A stretch of 64,000 nt of DNA from Hemerocallis citrina (GCA_017893485.1 CM030358.1:251575228-251639227), one strand, 5' to 3'; shown: positions 43,754 through 55,720, numbered from the stretch's first letter. Notes: a model not told the origin generated them from the sequence alone. Numbers and translations: made by a program.

Positions 43754-46644
43754 AAAACTCAATGTTGTAATTATGAGTTGAAATTAAGAACTAGGGTGTA
43801 GCTAAGCCTTATACCGGCAATAGAAGAAATGTTGAGATGAAATTTGAAATGAAAAGACCAAGGTTGGGTCATGTGAAATGAATGAATGAGACCGGTATAG
43901 TGGGAGTGCTAACCCTAGGAGATTGATTTTGTTCATGTTCAATTAAAATAAGGATTAGATACATAGTGAAGATGTGACGAAAGTAAGAGAAAAATATTGA
44001 GTATGAGTGCCATTGGATTGACGGTGTGAGAGTATTCACAGGATCTCACATGATGAGTCATGAGTAAGACGTAAATACTGCTCCAGAGTACCGTCCCGGT
44101 GGCGACGCTCATGGGGTGTTTGGTGCTGCGGGTGGTGTCATGTCTATGGTAGGAGCTGAATTACCACAGGATGCCTGCATGATGAGTCATGTGTCAGTGC
44201 GTTGGGATTCCCTCCAGGGCGCCTAGACATGAGTTCGTAGGTCATAGAACATCTAGGATACTTACCGTAGTTACAGTAATAGATTAAGTCATGGCAAGTG
44301 ATTGAACCTTACAAGATGAAGAACGGTTAAGGGCTTGCCCTCGGACCTATGTAGTATGGGCTGCATAGACTCTGAACAAGTGGGCATTAGTGTCAAATAA
44401 CATAAATAATTGCATTAAGGACTAAGTGCACATTCACAATACGACATCAATAGGATAGTCCCCTTAGCTGTGTTTGTGAACAAGTTTGTGGTTGTTATGT
44501 GTTGAGAATCGTTATACAGTTTCCGGCATAGAGAGGATGGCCGTATATAATATTTCTTCAGTGAATGAACTGACGTGCCCACTGTTTTACATGCAGGGTA
44601 AAGATGCTTGACAAATTGAAGTATACATGCTGCTCAATGATTGATTTAAATGTTGTTTTATGTAATTACTGTAAAATTGCTTCCGCTGTAATAATGTAAA
44701 GGTATAATGTAATTCTGATATAAGAAATATTTTTATTTCCTTGTAAAATTGTACGAAAGAAGTGTAAAGATCTCGTGGAACTTAGAATTCAGTTGTATTT
44801 TGAAATTCGGGGTGTTACATATTTTATGTTCAGACAGCAAGTTATAAATTGTGTTCACCGATATGTTTTAGGTCAGAAAACTCATCAATTAAATCCACAA
44901 AAACTCAGGGTGTTTCCTTCACATGTCTAGTCTCAGCCAAATTTATTTCATATTTTTATTCTACTGTTAACATGTTCAATTTAATTATAAAACAGAAAGA
45001 TAAGCATGAATTTGTGAATCTGGAAATTCTGACATAACTGTACTAAAATACTGATATCTAACAGATTATAACTCGAAATTCAGATCCGTTAAAAGTTCTG
45101 GAAAATAGATTCATGGGGATATAATTCATGTTCAGAAAGTTATTTCAAATTACAACAATAACATGGTCGAAAATCTGATACAAAAAGGAACAAATAGCAC
45201 TCCAGAATTTATTTTGATATGAATAGACAACAATTTAATCATACAACCATATAGTTCATGCTAATTAATAATCAAAGGGATACTAGATGTTTAACATGCA
45301 TAATTTCTGTTTTAATATGCAATTTCACAGGCATGGTAATCAATTCAGTAATCAAATTCAATCTAATGTATGCAATTCATCAAACAAGTCTATCATATGG
45401 ATCTAGTTATTTTTCAAATAATTGTGCATATGTAAGATTTAAGAGGGACTAGGTTTTAGATCAAAAATGTATGCATGATGTTAAGAATATATTGGGTTAG
45501 CACGTGTAAACCCTTAAATAAACTTAACGAAATTTCAATAGCAGTACGATAAAAAGGACGGGATCTACTTGCAGAGATCAAAGAAATCGTAAACAAAACA
45601 AATAACTAGTTCAAGAAGAAACTTGCCTTTTAATTAGTAAATTCGAATATATAGAATAACGGGATGAGAATCTCGGGCAACGAACCACGAACGAGGTACA
45701 CGCAAGCACGTGCAAGCTACGTGCAAAACAGCAAAACAACAATTCAATGATCCCCTACTCTCCAAACAATAAACACCAATAAATCCAATCCCCTACTATC
45801 CAAACAGCAAACACCACAACTCCACCCCTCGTCTTCACTACGACAAAGAGAGAGAGACGGTGGGAGGCTCGACGGCAATAGCGACATCCCATGGCGAGGC
45901 GGTCGGGGGTGACTTTCGATGGGGACGCTGGCGGTCGGGAAGTGACGTAGCGGCGAGAGCTCATGCGCAGCTCCTCTGTTTCGCGACAAAACAAAGGAGA
46001 GCGGGACGACGGTGGTAAGGGCTCTGGATGAAGACGACGAGGGGTGAAGGTTTTGCGAAGGATGCGGGAGACAATGGAGAGGGCAGACGGTGGTCAAAGA
46101 GGTGGTGGTGGCGATCGGAGGCGATGGCGATAATGGGTTCGGTGACGATGGGTGGACGAAGGTGACGGGATGGAGGGTAGGCGGGAGCACGGGCGACGAC
46201 GGAGGGCTAGGGTGACGAGGTCGAGGTCGGAGAGGACGGGAGGAGCGATGGGGAAAGGCCTGGCGGTTTGGGTTTAAGGGAACGAAACAGAGAGATGAGA
46301 TAGTCGGGGGTAGGAGAGAGAGGAAAGCGGCGGGGTGGAGAGAGAGAGAGAGAGAGGGGATAATTAATTAGGGTTTAATAATAGGGTATTTATAGGGGAT
46401 TAAGGAGTTAGGGTTTTGGGTTGCGGGTTAATGGATTTTGGGTACAAGTTTAGGCTCCAAAAAGAGAGGAACAAGTAGAAATCAATGAGATGAACATATA
46501 GCGGAACAATTCGAACTCAAACACGAAGAGCAAAGATTTGCAATGAGCCAAAAAAATAGAAGAAAAGAGTACGAAATGATCAAAAGAAAATAAATGGACC
46601 CATGAAAAGCAAAAATATTTATCGTTCAAAGGAATCAGATACAA

Positions 46645-47175
46645 TCTATATAATAAAACACAAAGAAAGCTATCAAGTGGCTCTCCTTCAATCCTCCCAA
46701 AATCAAAGGCTCGGATCTAACCTCACAAAACACATCCCCCCCCCACCAAATTTCAAACCCCAAAACTCAAATTCAAATCCCCTTTATTTATTTATTTAAT
46801 TATTTATCTCTCTCTCTCTCTCATTCTCTCTCTATTTACTCAGAAATTTAGATTTTCAGATTTCAGGTTTGTAAATTTTCAGATTTTTTTTGTTTTTTTA
46901 TTGTTCATGTTACATTGAAAATAGCAAATATATCTTCAATAGTTAAATTTCATCATTTTCCACCCTCAAAGTTCTAAGAGGTTGGATTTTGTACCCTCAT
47001 TTATAATTATTTTTCAACATATACTAATGGAAACATGAACTTTCATTTACAACTAATTATTGTCATACTATTCAAACTTGAGCTACATAATTATTGTTTT
47101 ACTATTTACAAGGCTTTTCATATGTTGTATCGTTTCATAGATGTGCCGTAGGCACGTGCTCACGAGAAAATTTAG
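46645..47175 (+). mobile_element. Non-autonomous Helitron (copy 2 of the family at 1635)
   Basis: It starts TCTATATAATAAAAC after A and ends TTAG (one change from CTAG) before T, with the hairpin GTGCC-GTA-GGCAC near the 3' end. It shares the TTTA run and CT tract of the 1635-2185 copy; identity looks like 80-90% by eye. It is inserted near the right end of the chromovirus A LTR. Confidence 0.85.
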
Positions 47176-47224
47176 TAATCAATAATATACAATAAAAATA
47201 CAAAATAGAAAAATAGGGGTTACA

Positions 47225-47240
47225 AATCCTACCCACCTTA
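47225..47240 (-). other. Polypurine tract of chromovirus A
   Basis: On the minus strand TAAGGTGGGTAGGATT directly precedes the LTR end TGTAACCCC. The following 280 bases hold only the decayed end of pol. Confidence 0.7.
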
Positions 47241-47519
47241 CAAGATGAATCTTGTCCTCGAAATTCATACAAGTGGTACATAGTGCGAACCCTGAACGAA
47301 ACAAAACAAAGCAAAACAGCTACTCAAATAAATGAAGGAACTTCTCCCGAATGTCCTCCTGCAACTCCTAAGTTGACTCACCTGGCGAGTGAGGATACCA
47401 AGAAACTCGAACCAACTTGATGACTTTATTCTTCAACACCTTCTCTTGAAGGTTCACGATAGAGAATAGATGAATTTCGCAGGACAAATCCGGACTCACA
47501 GACAAGTTTGAGTAGTCAA

Positions 47520-50500
47520 TCACATGATGTCATCCCTGATGTATTTTCTGAGCTGAGAAACATGGAATACATCATGGACACCCGCTAAAGCTGGCGGCAA
47601 CACGAGCCTGTAAGCTACCTTGCCCACACGTTCCACAATATCGAATGGACTGATGAATCGGGGACTCAACTTGCCCCCACCTCCGAAACGGATAACACCT
47701 TTCCAAGGCGATACCTTGAGGAACACATGGTCGCCTGCCACAAACTCTAGAGGTCTACGGCGACAGTCAGCCCACCTCTTCTTCCTATCCTGAGCGGCCT
47801 GCAAGTGCTTCCGGATCTGAGCTACGGCATCAACTGTCTTTGTGATCAACTCAGGACCCAAAAGCTTCCTCTCGCCGTTATCATCCTAACAGACTGGCGA
47901 TCTACACTTGTGCCCATACAAAGCTTCAAATGGAGCAGCCTTGAGACTCGCCTGGTAAATGTTATTATAAGAGAACTCGGCTAAGTAAAGATGATCTTCC
48001 CACGAACCTCTAAACTGAAGAACACAGGATCTCAACATGTCTTCTAGGGTCTGAATCATCATTTCTGACTACCCATCCGTCTGAGGATGGAACGCTGTAC
48101 TGTAGCTCAACTTAGTACCCAAGCTCTTCTGCAGACTCTCCCAGAACTGAAACCTGAACCTCGTATCTCTATCCGATACGATGCTGACAGGAACTCCATG
48201 CAGACGAACAACAACCTGAACATACTTCTCAGACAAACTCTCTGTAGACTGACCCACACAGAAAGGAATGAAGTGAGCACACTTCGTCGGCCGATCCACT
48301 ATCACCTAGATAGCATTATGAACCTTGGGGGTCCTTGGCAAAGCTGTCACAAAATCCACCATGATATTCTCCCACTTCCACTCTGGGATTGGAAGAGGAT
48401 GCAAAAGTCCCGCGGTACTCTGATGCTTTGCCTTCACTTACTGACAGATCTGGCACTGAGAGACATATCTAGCCACATGCCTCTTCATGCCATGCCACCA
48501 GAAATGTTGCTTCAAGTCCCTGTACATCTTGGTACCACCTGGATGAATAGAATACGGAGACCGATGAGCTTTCTCAAGTAGCTTCTGCCTGACTTCTCCT
48601 CCAGGTACACACAACCTAGAGCCAAAACGAAGCGACCCATCAGCATGAATGATCAAATCGGATCTCAAACCGGCTTCCACCTTACTTCGAAACTGCTTCA
48701 ATTGCTGGTCACCCACTTGGGTTCCCTTAATTTACTCAATCAAGGAAGACTGCAACTGCAACATTATGAACTAGAGCTGATCCAGGAAGTAACACATCCA
48801 ACTCCAGCCTCCTCATGTCCTCCACTAATTCCTTCTGCTTAGTAAGGAACATAGCGGCATGCCTCCTACTCAAAGCATCAGACACCAAGTTCACTCTTCC
48901 CGGGTGATACTGCAAATTGAAGTCAAGATCTGCCATCAATTCCAGCCATCTTCTTTGCCTCATGTTCAACTCCTTCTGCGTGAACACATACTTGAGGCTC
49001 TTGTGATTTGTGAATATCTCCACTCTATCCCCAAGCAGATAATGCCTCCATAACTTCAAGGCAAAAACCACGGCAGCAAGCTCCAGATCATACGTGGGAT
49101 AGTTCTTCTCATGAGGTCTCAACTGCCTTAATGCATAAGCGACAACCCTGCCTCGCTGTATCAGCACTGCTCCCAGACCTCTACCTGATGCATCACAATG
49201 GATCACAAAACCACCCGAACTATCGGATATAGTCAGCATAGGCGCTGATGTCAACCAACGCTTTAACTCGGCAAAAGCTTCATCACAAGCTTCATTCCAA
49301 TCAAACTTCTGCTCCTTCTTCGTCAAACTGGTCGAGGCCCAGCAATCTTCGAAAATTCCTGAATGAACTTCTGATAATAGCCGACCAAAGTAAGAAAACT
49401 CTGCACCTCAGGAACTGACTTCGGAACTGGCCAATCCTTAACCGCAGAGATCTTCGACGAATCCACAGAAACACCAGCACTAGAAATAATATGGCCCAGA
49501 AAAGCAACTCGATCTAGCCAGAACTCACACTTATTGAGCTTCCCATACAGCTGGTTCTCCCTCAAGGTCTGCAGAACAACCTTTAAGTGCTCAGCATGAT
49601 CTTCCCTATTCCAAGAATACACCAATATGTCGTCAATGAAGACCATGAAAAACTGATCCAAGAACGGTGAGAACACCTGGTTCATCAGAATCATGAACAC
49701 TGCCGGTGCATTAGTAACTCCGAAAGGCATCACTAAGAACTCGTAATGCCCGTACCTCGTTCGGAAAGCCATTTTTGGAACATCTTCTGACTTCACTTTA
49801 ACTTGATGATACCCGGAATGAAGATCCAACTTCGAGAACACCGAAGCACCTCCCAGTTGGTTGAACAGATCGTCATTCCTCGACAATGGATACCGATTCT
49901 TCACAGTGACATTGTTCAACTCTCTATAGTCAATGCAAAGCCTGCGGCTACCATCCTTCTTGTTGACGAACAGAACTGGGGCTCCCCAAGGTGAAATACT
50001 AAGCCTGATAAAACCCTTATCAAGCAACTCCTAAACTTGCACCTTCAGATCCGCCAATTCAACCGGTGCCATGCGATACGGACTCTTGGAAATAGGCATC
50101 GTACCTTGCTGAACATCAATGCTGAACTCCACATCTCGTTCTAGCAGCAAACTGGGCAAATTCTCGGGAAAGACATCAAGGAAATCCCACACAACTAAGG
50201 GTGCAACAACCCCATCAGAGCCCAATGACATAAGCAAAATATCCTTGGGATCCATCAAGTTCTTGACACGCCATGAAGGTGTCTCACCCGCATGGAACAC
50301 AAACTCTGGTTGACCAGAAAGCTCGAAAGTCACCTTCTTCTCCCGGCAATCAATCACGACACAAGAAACACCCAACAAATCCATGCCCAGAATGACATCG
50401 AAACGAGAATTGGGAATCACAATCGAATCAGCTAAGAAATCCACACCACCAATCAGCAACGGGCTCTGCTTGCATACCCTAGAACAGAGAATGACACCTC

Positions 50501-50638
50501 CACCTGTGGTGATGTCCCAAGCTATGGGCAAAGCTTCGCTTACCACACTATGTTGGTAAAAAAGGGAGGAAATGAAAGAGTGGGTAGCACTAGAATTAAA
50601 CAAAACATGAGCTAGAAGGGAGAAGACTAAAATAACAC
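47520..50638 (-). pseudogene. Chromovirus A protease-pol, many stops
   Basis: Order on the minus strand: protease (NSSATHSFIS near 50590; the Asp of the usual D-S/T-G-A site is Asn), reverse transcriptase (50027-49323, with [19 protein letters not shown] and FIDD), RNase H (49326-48736, [20 protein letters not shown]), integrase zinc site (about 48550-48440), integrase core (48305-48069, HPQTDG) and C-terminal part (47861-47520, [22 protein letters not shown]). Stops lie near 50030 (a Gln codon changed to TAG), 48735 and 48437; frameshifts lie near 49325 and elsewhere. The chromodomain end is not recognisable. Non-functional. Confidence 0.85.
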
Positions 50639-50766
50639 CTAGAAGAAGAACAAACAAAAGAATAAGGTGCTAACAAGATATATGCACAAATAATTGTACA
50701 AAGAAGGAAAATAACATGCAGAAAACTGAAAAGAAGAAAAAGAAAAGTACAATTACTGTGATATAC
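50639..50766 (-). other. Intron-like insertion at the gag/protease junction of chromovirus A, 128 nt
   Basis: On the minus strand it begins GTATAT after GTTGCAG and ends TTCTTCTTCTAG, with a long pyrimidine tract before the AG. Removing it joins Gag to protease in frame (phase 1, inside a Gly codon). Read without splicing, the Gag frame meets TAA at 50755-50753. An insertion at the matching place and phase exists in chromovirus C (60723-60823). Confidence 0.75.
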
Positions 50767-51060
50767 CTGCAACCACTCCAACAGCTACCACCGCTTCCTC
50801 GGTTGTCAGGTTGTAAGCCTAGCCACGACTCCCAATCTGGCCTCCTCTAAGAGCCACATGCCTCTACTCAAAGGTCTGCCTCTGCAATGGAAGAGGTGTT
50901 CTACCCTGACCAAGAGCCAGTGTTCCCTGCTGAACGGTACCTCCAGCCTGAACAGCTGCCCTACTCCTGGGGCAGTCCTGAATCATATGATCACTGCTGC
51001 CACATGCATGGCATAGTCGATTAGCTACCCTGCACTTCCGATGTGAATGCCCAACCTTAT
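50767..51060 (-). pseudogene. Chromovirus A gag C-terminal fragment
   Basis: It holds a CX2CX4HX4C zinc knuckle (CHACGSSDHMIQDC) and the stretch leading to the protease (AYNLTTEEA). Two in-frame TAG codons interrupt it (50866-50864 and one near 50818). The upstream part of gag is replaced by a Tat fragment; a short repeat GATGTGAATGCCCAA occurs twice at the junction (about 51037 and 51067). Confidence 0.75.
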
Positions 51061-51087
51061 CATAAGATGTGAATGCCCAATCATAAG

Positions 51088-52255
51088 ATCTAGGGGGTCC
51101 AACCGTGGACCCAACCCCGATTAGCAACAGGAAGTCCCCATCCAACTTGCTCAACAGCAGGGGCAACTTCCGCCTCAAGCCAAGGACCCTCTCCAACAGA
51201 ACCAGCCCCCTCTTCAAAATCAACAACCTCCTAAGGGTCCCCCCGGTCCTCATAATGCCGGTGCAGGGGTCTCGCGTCCCAACCTGCAGAAACAACCTCT
51301 CCATCAAGACCACATCTCCATCCACAATGCCTATTCGGATTCTATGGCCTCCCACAATCCCCGAGCTTCCGACCTTCGCAACACCATCCTCAATCGGCAG
51401 AAGGATGAGGATCTTCGCCGCCGTCTGGATGAAAAGCGGGCTCGAGAGGGAGCCTCCCGCCAACAACGTCCGGATGAGCGATCTCCTCACCGCCGAGACT
51501 ACAGAAGGTCCCCTACCCGAAGGGGGCGGAGGGAGTCCCCCGAGCATCACAGAAGAAGACCCCATTCTCCTGCCGGTCGGTAACCTCCAAAGAATGATGA
51601 AGCACCCATCACCCGTGCCGAGTTCCAGCAGTTCCAAGCAACCATCCTACAAGCTCTCAATCTCCGTCCCAACAACACCAATGCTCCAAGGATCCCCACT
51701 CCTCCTCCGGTCCTAAGTCCTCGCCGACGGTCCCTAACTCCTCCCCCAGCTCCTAGCAACCCCTGGCACATTTCCAGTCCTCACCGTTCCAGGAGCTACT
51801 GTCGTCATAGCCCCCGCTCTCCCTTGTACGAAGACGAGTCTAGAGGCTCGGTTGATTACCGTCAAAGGGATGATGTTGTCTACTGCCGTCTCCACAAAAT
51901 GGAGAGGCGCTTGGGTCAGTTAGACCGAGAAGAAGAGCTTAGAGGAAAGACCCTTTGCCCTAGTCGACCTCCTTTTTCCCGAACCATGATGGAGGCACCC
52001 GTACCAATAGGCTTTAAACCTCCTCAATTCGAGATTTATTCTGGGGAGACTGACCCTGTTGATCACATCGAAAGCTTCAAGACCCTCATGCTCATCCATC
52101 AAGCTTCCGATGCTCTGCTATGCAAGACCTTCCCCGCAACTCTCAAGGGTCCGGCTCGAGAATGGTACTCTCGCCTTGCCCCATCCTCAATATTCTCCTT
52201 CGAGCAATTTGAGACCCTCTTCGTCACCCACTTCGTGAGTAGCCGCCGAACTTAG
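51088..52255 (+). pseudogene. Tat gag fragment with several stops
   Basis: It aligns with the other Tat gag: basic Arg/Ser/Pro region, then the Gag core (PPQFEIYSGETDPVDHIESF). In-frame stops are TAG at 51122-51124, TAA at about 51582 and TAG at 52253-52255. The first TAG is at the same codon as in the other copy (28852-28850). Confidence 0.8.
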
Positions 52256-54452
52256 AAGACCAGCATTTCGCTACTCTACCTCAACCAGAAGAAGGGTGAG
52301 AAGTTGAGAGACTATGTGAAGAGGTTCACAGCAGAAGCCAGGTCCATAGCATCCCTCGACCAGTCGGTCGCTGCAGCAGCTTTCCAATCCAATGTCCTCA
52401 ACTCCAGCCTCTGCTCCTCCTTTGCCAAGAAGCCCCCACAGAACTTCTCTGACCTCCTCCTCCGGAGCGAAAAGTATATCCGGGCTGAAGAAGCTGAGCA
52501 CCGCCCCAACTTGGAGGGGTCTTCCTCCGGGTCTAAGAGAAAGGGAACAGAAGAGGAATGGGCCAAGAAGCTCCAGAAGGATAATGGCGGCCAGCGCCGA
52601 CCTCCTCCCAGGTTTGAAAAATTTACTCCTTTTAACGCCAACATCTCCACAATTCTCATGGAAGTTGAGAAGGAGGGGGTGATACCTCCTACACCAAAAA
52701 TGAACACCCCTGGCAAAAAGAGGGATAAAGAGAAGTGGTGCCGTTATCACCGGGACCATGGCCACGACACCAATAATTGTCGGGCCCTGAAGAACGAGAT
52801 AGAAGCCCTCATCCAGAGGGGGCAGCTGACCAGGTTCATGAGAAAGGACCGAGCCGACTTTCCTCCCCCGTCTCAGGGGGCTAATAAGCGTCCTGAACGC
52901 GATGAAACGCCCGACTTCGAAGAGGAACGTGTCCTACACCTCATTCACGGGGGCCCAATGAGGGGCTCCTCCAACTCCTCTCGAAAGACATTTATAAGGG
53001 AAGTCAATTCGGTTCGCGCCACCCCTCCTCCTAAAGGCCTCGGAGTGCCCGTCACATTCTCAGATGAAGACCTTGAGGGCGTCCGAACCCCCCATTGTGA
53101 CGCACTCGTCATCAACCTCCACATGGCGAACTTTAAAGTGGAGAGGATCCTGGTGGACAATGGCAGCTCCGTTAACATCCTCTTCCTCGCCGCTTTCAAA
53201 TGCCTCAAACTATTCAGAGACAGACTTAAGCCCGCTGGCTACACACTCTATGGGTTCACGGGAGTGCCAGTGACTATTGAAGGGGTGATCACCCTCGACG
53301 TAACCGCTGGCAAAACTCCTACTACCCGAACGGAGTCGATGGACTTTATGGTTGTGGATGTCCCTGCAGCTTACAATGTCATTTTGGGTCGTCCCGGCTT
53401 AGCAGCTCTTGAAGTCGTCCCTTCCGCGTATCACCTCAAGATGAAGTTTCCCACTCGGGCAGGAGTAGGGGAAGTAAAAGGCAATCAGGAAACGGCCCGC
53501 AAGTGCTACATGACCTCTACCCTCGGTTTAGTCCTCTCCCTAGAAACTCTGGAAATCCCCCAAGATGTTACTCGACCAACGTCCGAGCCGGTGGATGAGT
53601 TGGAGGAAGTGCTCTTCACCGAGCAGGATCCAAGTCGAAAGTTCTTTGTTAGCAAGACCCTCCCATCCGCCCTATGCTCCGATATAGTCCAGTGCATCCG
53701 AAGGAACCAAGACCTCTTTGCTTGGTCAGCCGCAGACATGCCCGGAATTTCCGAAGAGCTCTTGGTCCACCACCTCAGCGTTGCTCCGGGGTCCAAACCG
53801 GTCCAACAAAAGAGGCGCAAGTTCGCCCCCGAGCGCCAGCTAGCTATAAAAGAGGAGGTGGACAAGCTCTTGAAGGCCCGGTTCATACAAGAGGTAAATT
53901 ATCCCGAATGGCTGTCGAATGTAGTGATGGTGAAGAAGTCCAATGGGACCTGGAGGATTTGTATTGACTTTACCGACCTCAACAAGGCGTGCCCCAAAGA
54001 CCCTTTCCCTCTTCCAAGCATTGATACTTTAATTGATGCCACTTTAGGGCATGAGCTCCTCAGCTTCATGGACGCCTTCACAGGCTACAATCAGATCCGT
54101 ATGTTTCCCCCAGATATCCCGAAGGCCTCATTTGTAACCGACCAGGGCCTCTACTGCTATAGGGTTATGCCCTTCGGTTTGAAGAATGCGGGCGCCACAT
54201 ATCAACGCCTCGTCAACAAGGTTTTCCAAGCACAGATCGGCCAAAATATGGAAGTGTATGTTGACAATATGCTTGTGGAGAGCATCCACGGGGCAGATCT
54301 GCAGGAGGCATTCGACGTACTCAGGAAACACAATATGAGACTCAATCCGAATAAATGTGTGTTCGGAGTCTTGTCGGAGAAATTCCTAGGCTTCATGGTC
54401 AGCCAGAGAGGAATCGAGGCCAACCCCGAGAAGATCAAGGCCATATTAGACA
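52256..54452 (+). pseudogene. Tat gag end, protease and partial reverse transcriptase, interrupted
   Basis: The frame is open for about 717 codons: rest of Gag, zinc-like motif CRYHRDHGHDTNNC, aspartic protease (VDNGSSVNILFL near 53160) and reverse transcriptase up to the fingers/palm. The catalytic motif reads YVDN at 54257-54268, where the sister copy has YVDD, so the second catalytic aspartate is lost. A four-residue deletion follows. Insertion of chromovirus C ends the frame at 54452. The open frame is therefore not a working enzyme. Confidence 0.88.
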
Positions 54453-55039
54453 TGTAGCGCCCCGAATTTCTAGATGAATAACATAGAAAATACGTGGCAC
54501 ATTCCCAGTGATCCACTTCAATACAAGAATAAACATAACCAACACCACTAAAATTTTTCATCTTTTATTACAACAAAACTTTTACAAAACACAGCGGAAG
54601 TCTAAACAACTCAAACAATAATTTCTTTTGTTTACAACTCCAAATCATCTTAATGAAACCTTACAAGTTTTACACCAACACTAAATAAACCATTTAACTC
54701 AAAAGCTGACTCAAGCATCCAATCTCCAACCCTATGCAATAACCTGCATCATGTGAGGCTAGAGTTGAACCCTAACCCCCAAACTGAAGGGGTTAGCCAT
54801 AAATGGTGTGAGTGGCAACAAAGAAACAAATAACACAATTGAACTTAAATCGTAATATCCAACAAGTGATAATCAAAATACATAAGTATGAAGTAACAAC
54901 AAATAGAATAATGAGTGATACTAAAACCAAATGCCAAGTGTGTAAAAACAGGAAATCCAAATGCACAAAGTGAGTCAAGAAAACCACATGACTAAATGCT
55001 GACAACGATGACTACTAAGGGATGAAGATAAACTATGAG

Positions 55040-55345
55040 AATCTGTCCATGCTTGATAATTCAGGAGGTAGATCCCACATCTCAGGTATTTCCCTGGATA
55101 ATTCAGGAGATCGTCTCACATCTAAACATAGACACATTATCACAGGAATACCCCAAAAGCGTCGCCTCGACTTTGATCATTCCGTAGGTCAATCCCACAT
55201 CTCAAGACAAGTACTTGGATAATTCAGGGAATATATCTCACATCTCAGGTTGTCTTCCTGGATAATTCAGGAGATAAATCCACATCTCAAGTTAACCCCT
55301 TGGATAATTCAGGAGATCAAATCCCACATCTAAAGCCTTACTGAG
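55040..55345 (+). repeat. Imperfect tandem repeat in the chromovirus C LTR
   Basis: A unit of about 45-60 bp with GGATAATTCAGGAGAT followed by CCCACATCTCA recurs about six times. The other LTR has the same array at about 62736-63041. Confidence 0.8.
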
Positions 55346-55589
55346 GTGCATAACTCATGTTCCCCTTCATCATGACACTACTAATGCCTGTCCTTATAAA
55401 TTTGGGTTACTAAACAAATCTCCTAGAGTAGTGTATCCTACCGGACTAAAAATCTGAATAACTGAAATTCGCCTAAATGGGCCTCAACAAATAACTCAAC
55501 ACCGGTATACTAGGGTCACATACCTCTAGAGACTCAAAAACAAATAACTGAACAAATTCCCACTTAACAAGTGGCTCAACTGAATATCT

Positions 55590-55710
55590 CAAAATCATGT
55601 TCTTAACTGAACATCTCAAAATCGAATACCGAACAAATATCTCGAAATCAAATACTGAACAAATATCTCCAAATCAAATACTGAACAAGTATCTCAAAAT
55701 CAAATACACA
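55590..55710 (+). repeat. 26-bp tandem repeat in the chromovirus C LTR
   Basis: About five units containing ATCTCAAAATCAAATACTGA, directly before the GTCGAC cluster. It is repeated in the other LTR at about 63286-63406. Confidence 0.8.
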
Positions 55711-55720
55711 GATCTCTCAA

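Larger units (their letters stand above)
31913..44819 (+). repeat. Solo LTR of a chromovirus-like element, about 3.08 kb, split by Athila
   Basis: It begins TGTAATACC (31913) and ends GGGGTGTTACA (44819); the two ends are near-inverse copies of each other for about 20 bp. Flanks GATTT and TATTT agree at four of five bases. Without the Athila insert it is about 3078 bp and has no internal gag-pol, so it is a solo LTR left by recombination. It resembles the chromovirus C LTR in its terminal sequence (GAAATTCGGGG), in a CACGTGCAAAA box and in carrying paired GTCGAC sites. Confidence 0.7.
30729..47224 (-). repeat. 3' LTR of chromovirus A, about 3.06 kb, interrupted twice
   Basis: On the plus strand it starts TGTCATGCC at 30729 and ends GGGGTTACA at 47224. 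Its own sequence is 30729-31912, 44820-46644 and 47176-47224. The interruptions are the solo LTR with Athila inside (31913-44819) and a Helitron (46645-47175). A minus-strand TATA box (TATAAATA, 46387-46394) lies in the right part. GC-rich DNA around 45830-46300 gives spurious open frames on the minus strand. No second LTR lies in the window, so the start is inferred from TG/CA ends and the sharp break with copia. Confidence 0.65.
30729..51060 (-). mobile_element. Chromovirus A (Ty3/gypsy), decayed, split by nested insertions
   Basis: The 3' LTR occupies 30729-47224 once nested insertions are included, followed by a purine tract (47225-47240), pol remnants (47520-50638), an intron-like insertion (50639-50766) and a gag fragment (to about 51060). 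The 5' end of gag, the leader and the 5' LTR are missing because the sequence passes into a Tat fragment. The many stops show it is dead. Its pol is close to that of chromovirus C at 57409-60722 but clearly a different family, with different LTRs. Confidence 0.75.
51088..54452 (+). mobile_element. 5'-truncated Tat element, plus strand
   Basis: Close relative of the Tat element at 15322-29577 in the opposite orientation. It begins inside the first codons of gag, without LTR or primer site, and is cut at 54452 inside reverse transcriptase by chromovirus C. The rest, if present, lies beyond the window. Confidence 0.85.

Noticed and set aside
45744..46190. 148-codon minus-strand ORF in the chromovirus A LTR
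   Set aside because: GC-rich U5/leader-like DNA with low-complexity Ser/Pro product and no domain.
50864..51637. 257-codon minus-strand ORF
   Set aside because: A chimera: its C-terminal part is the true chromovirus A zinc knuckle, but the rest is antisense to the plus-strand Tat gag fragment.
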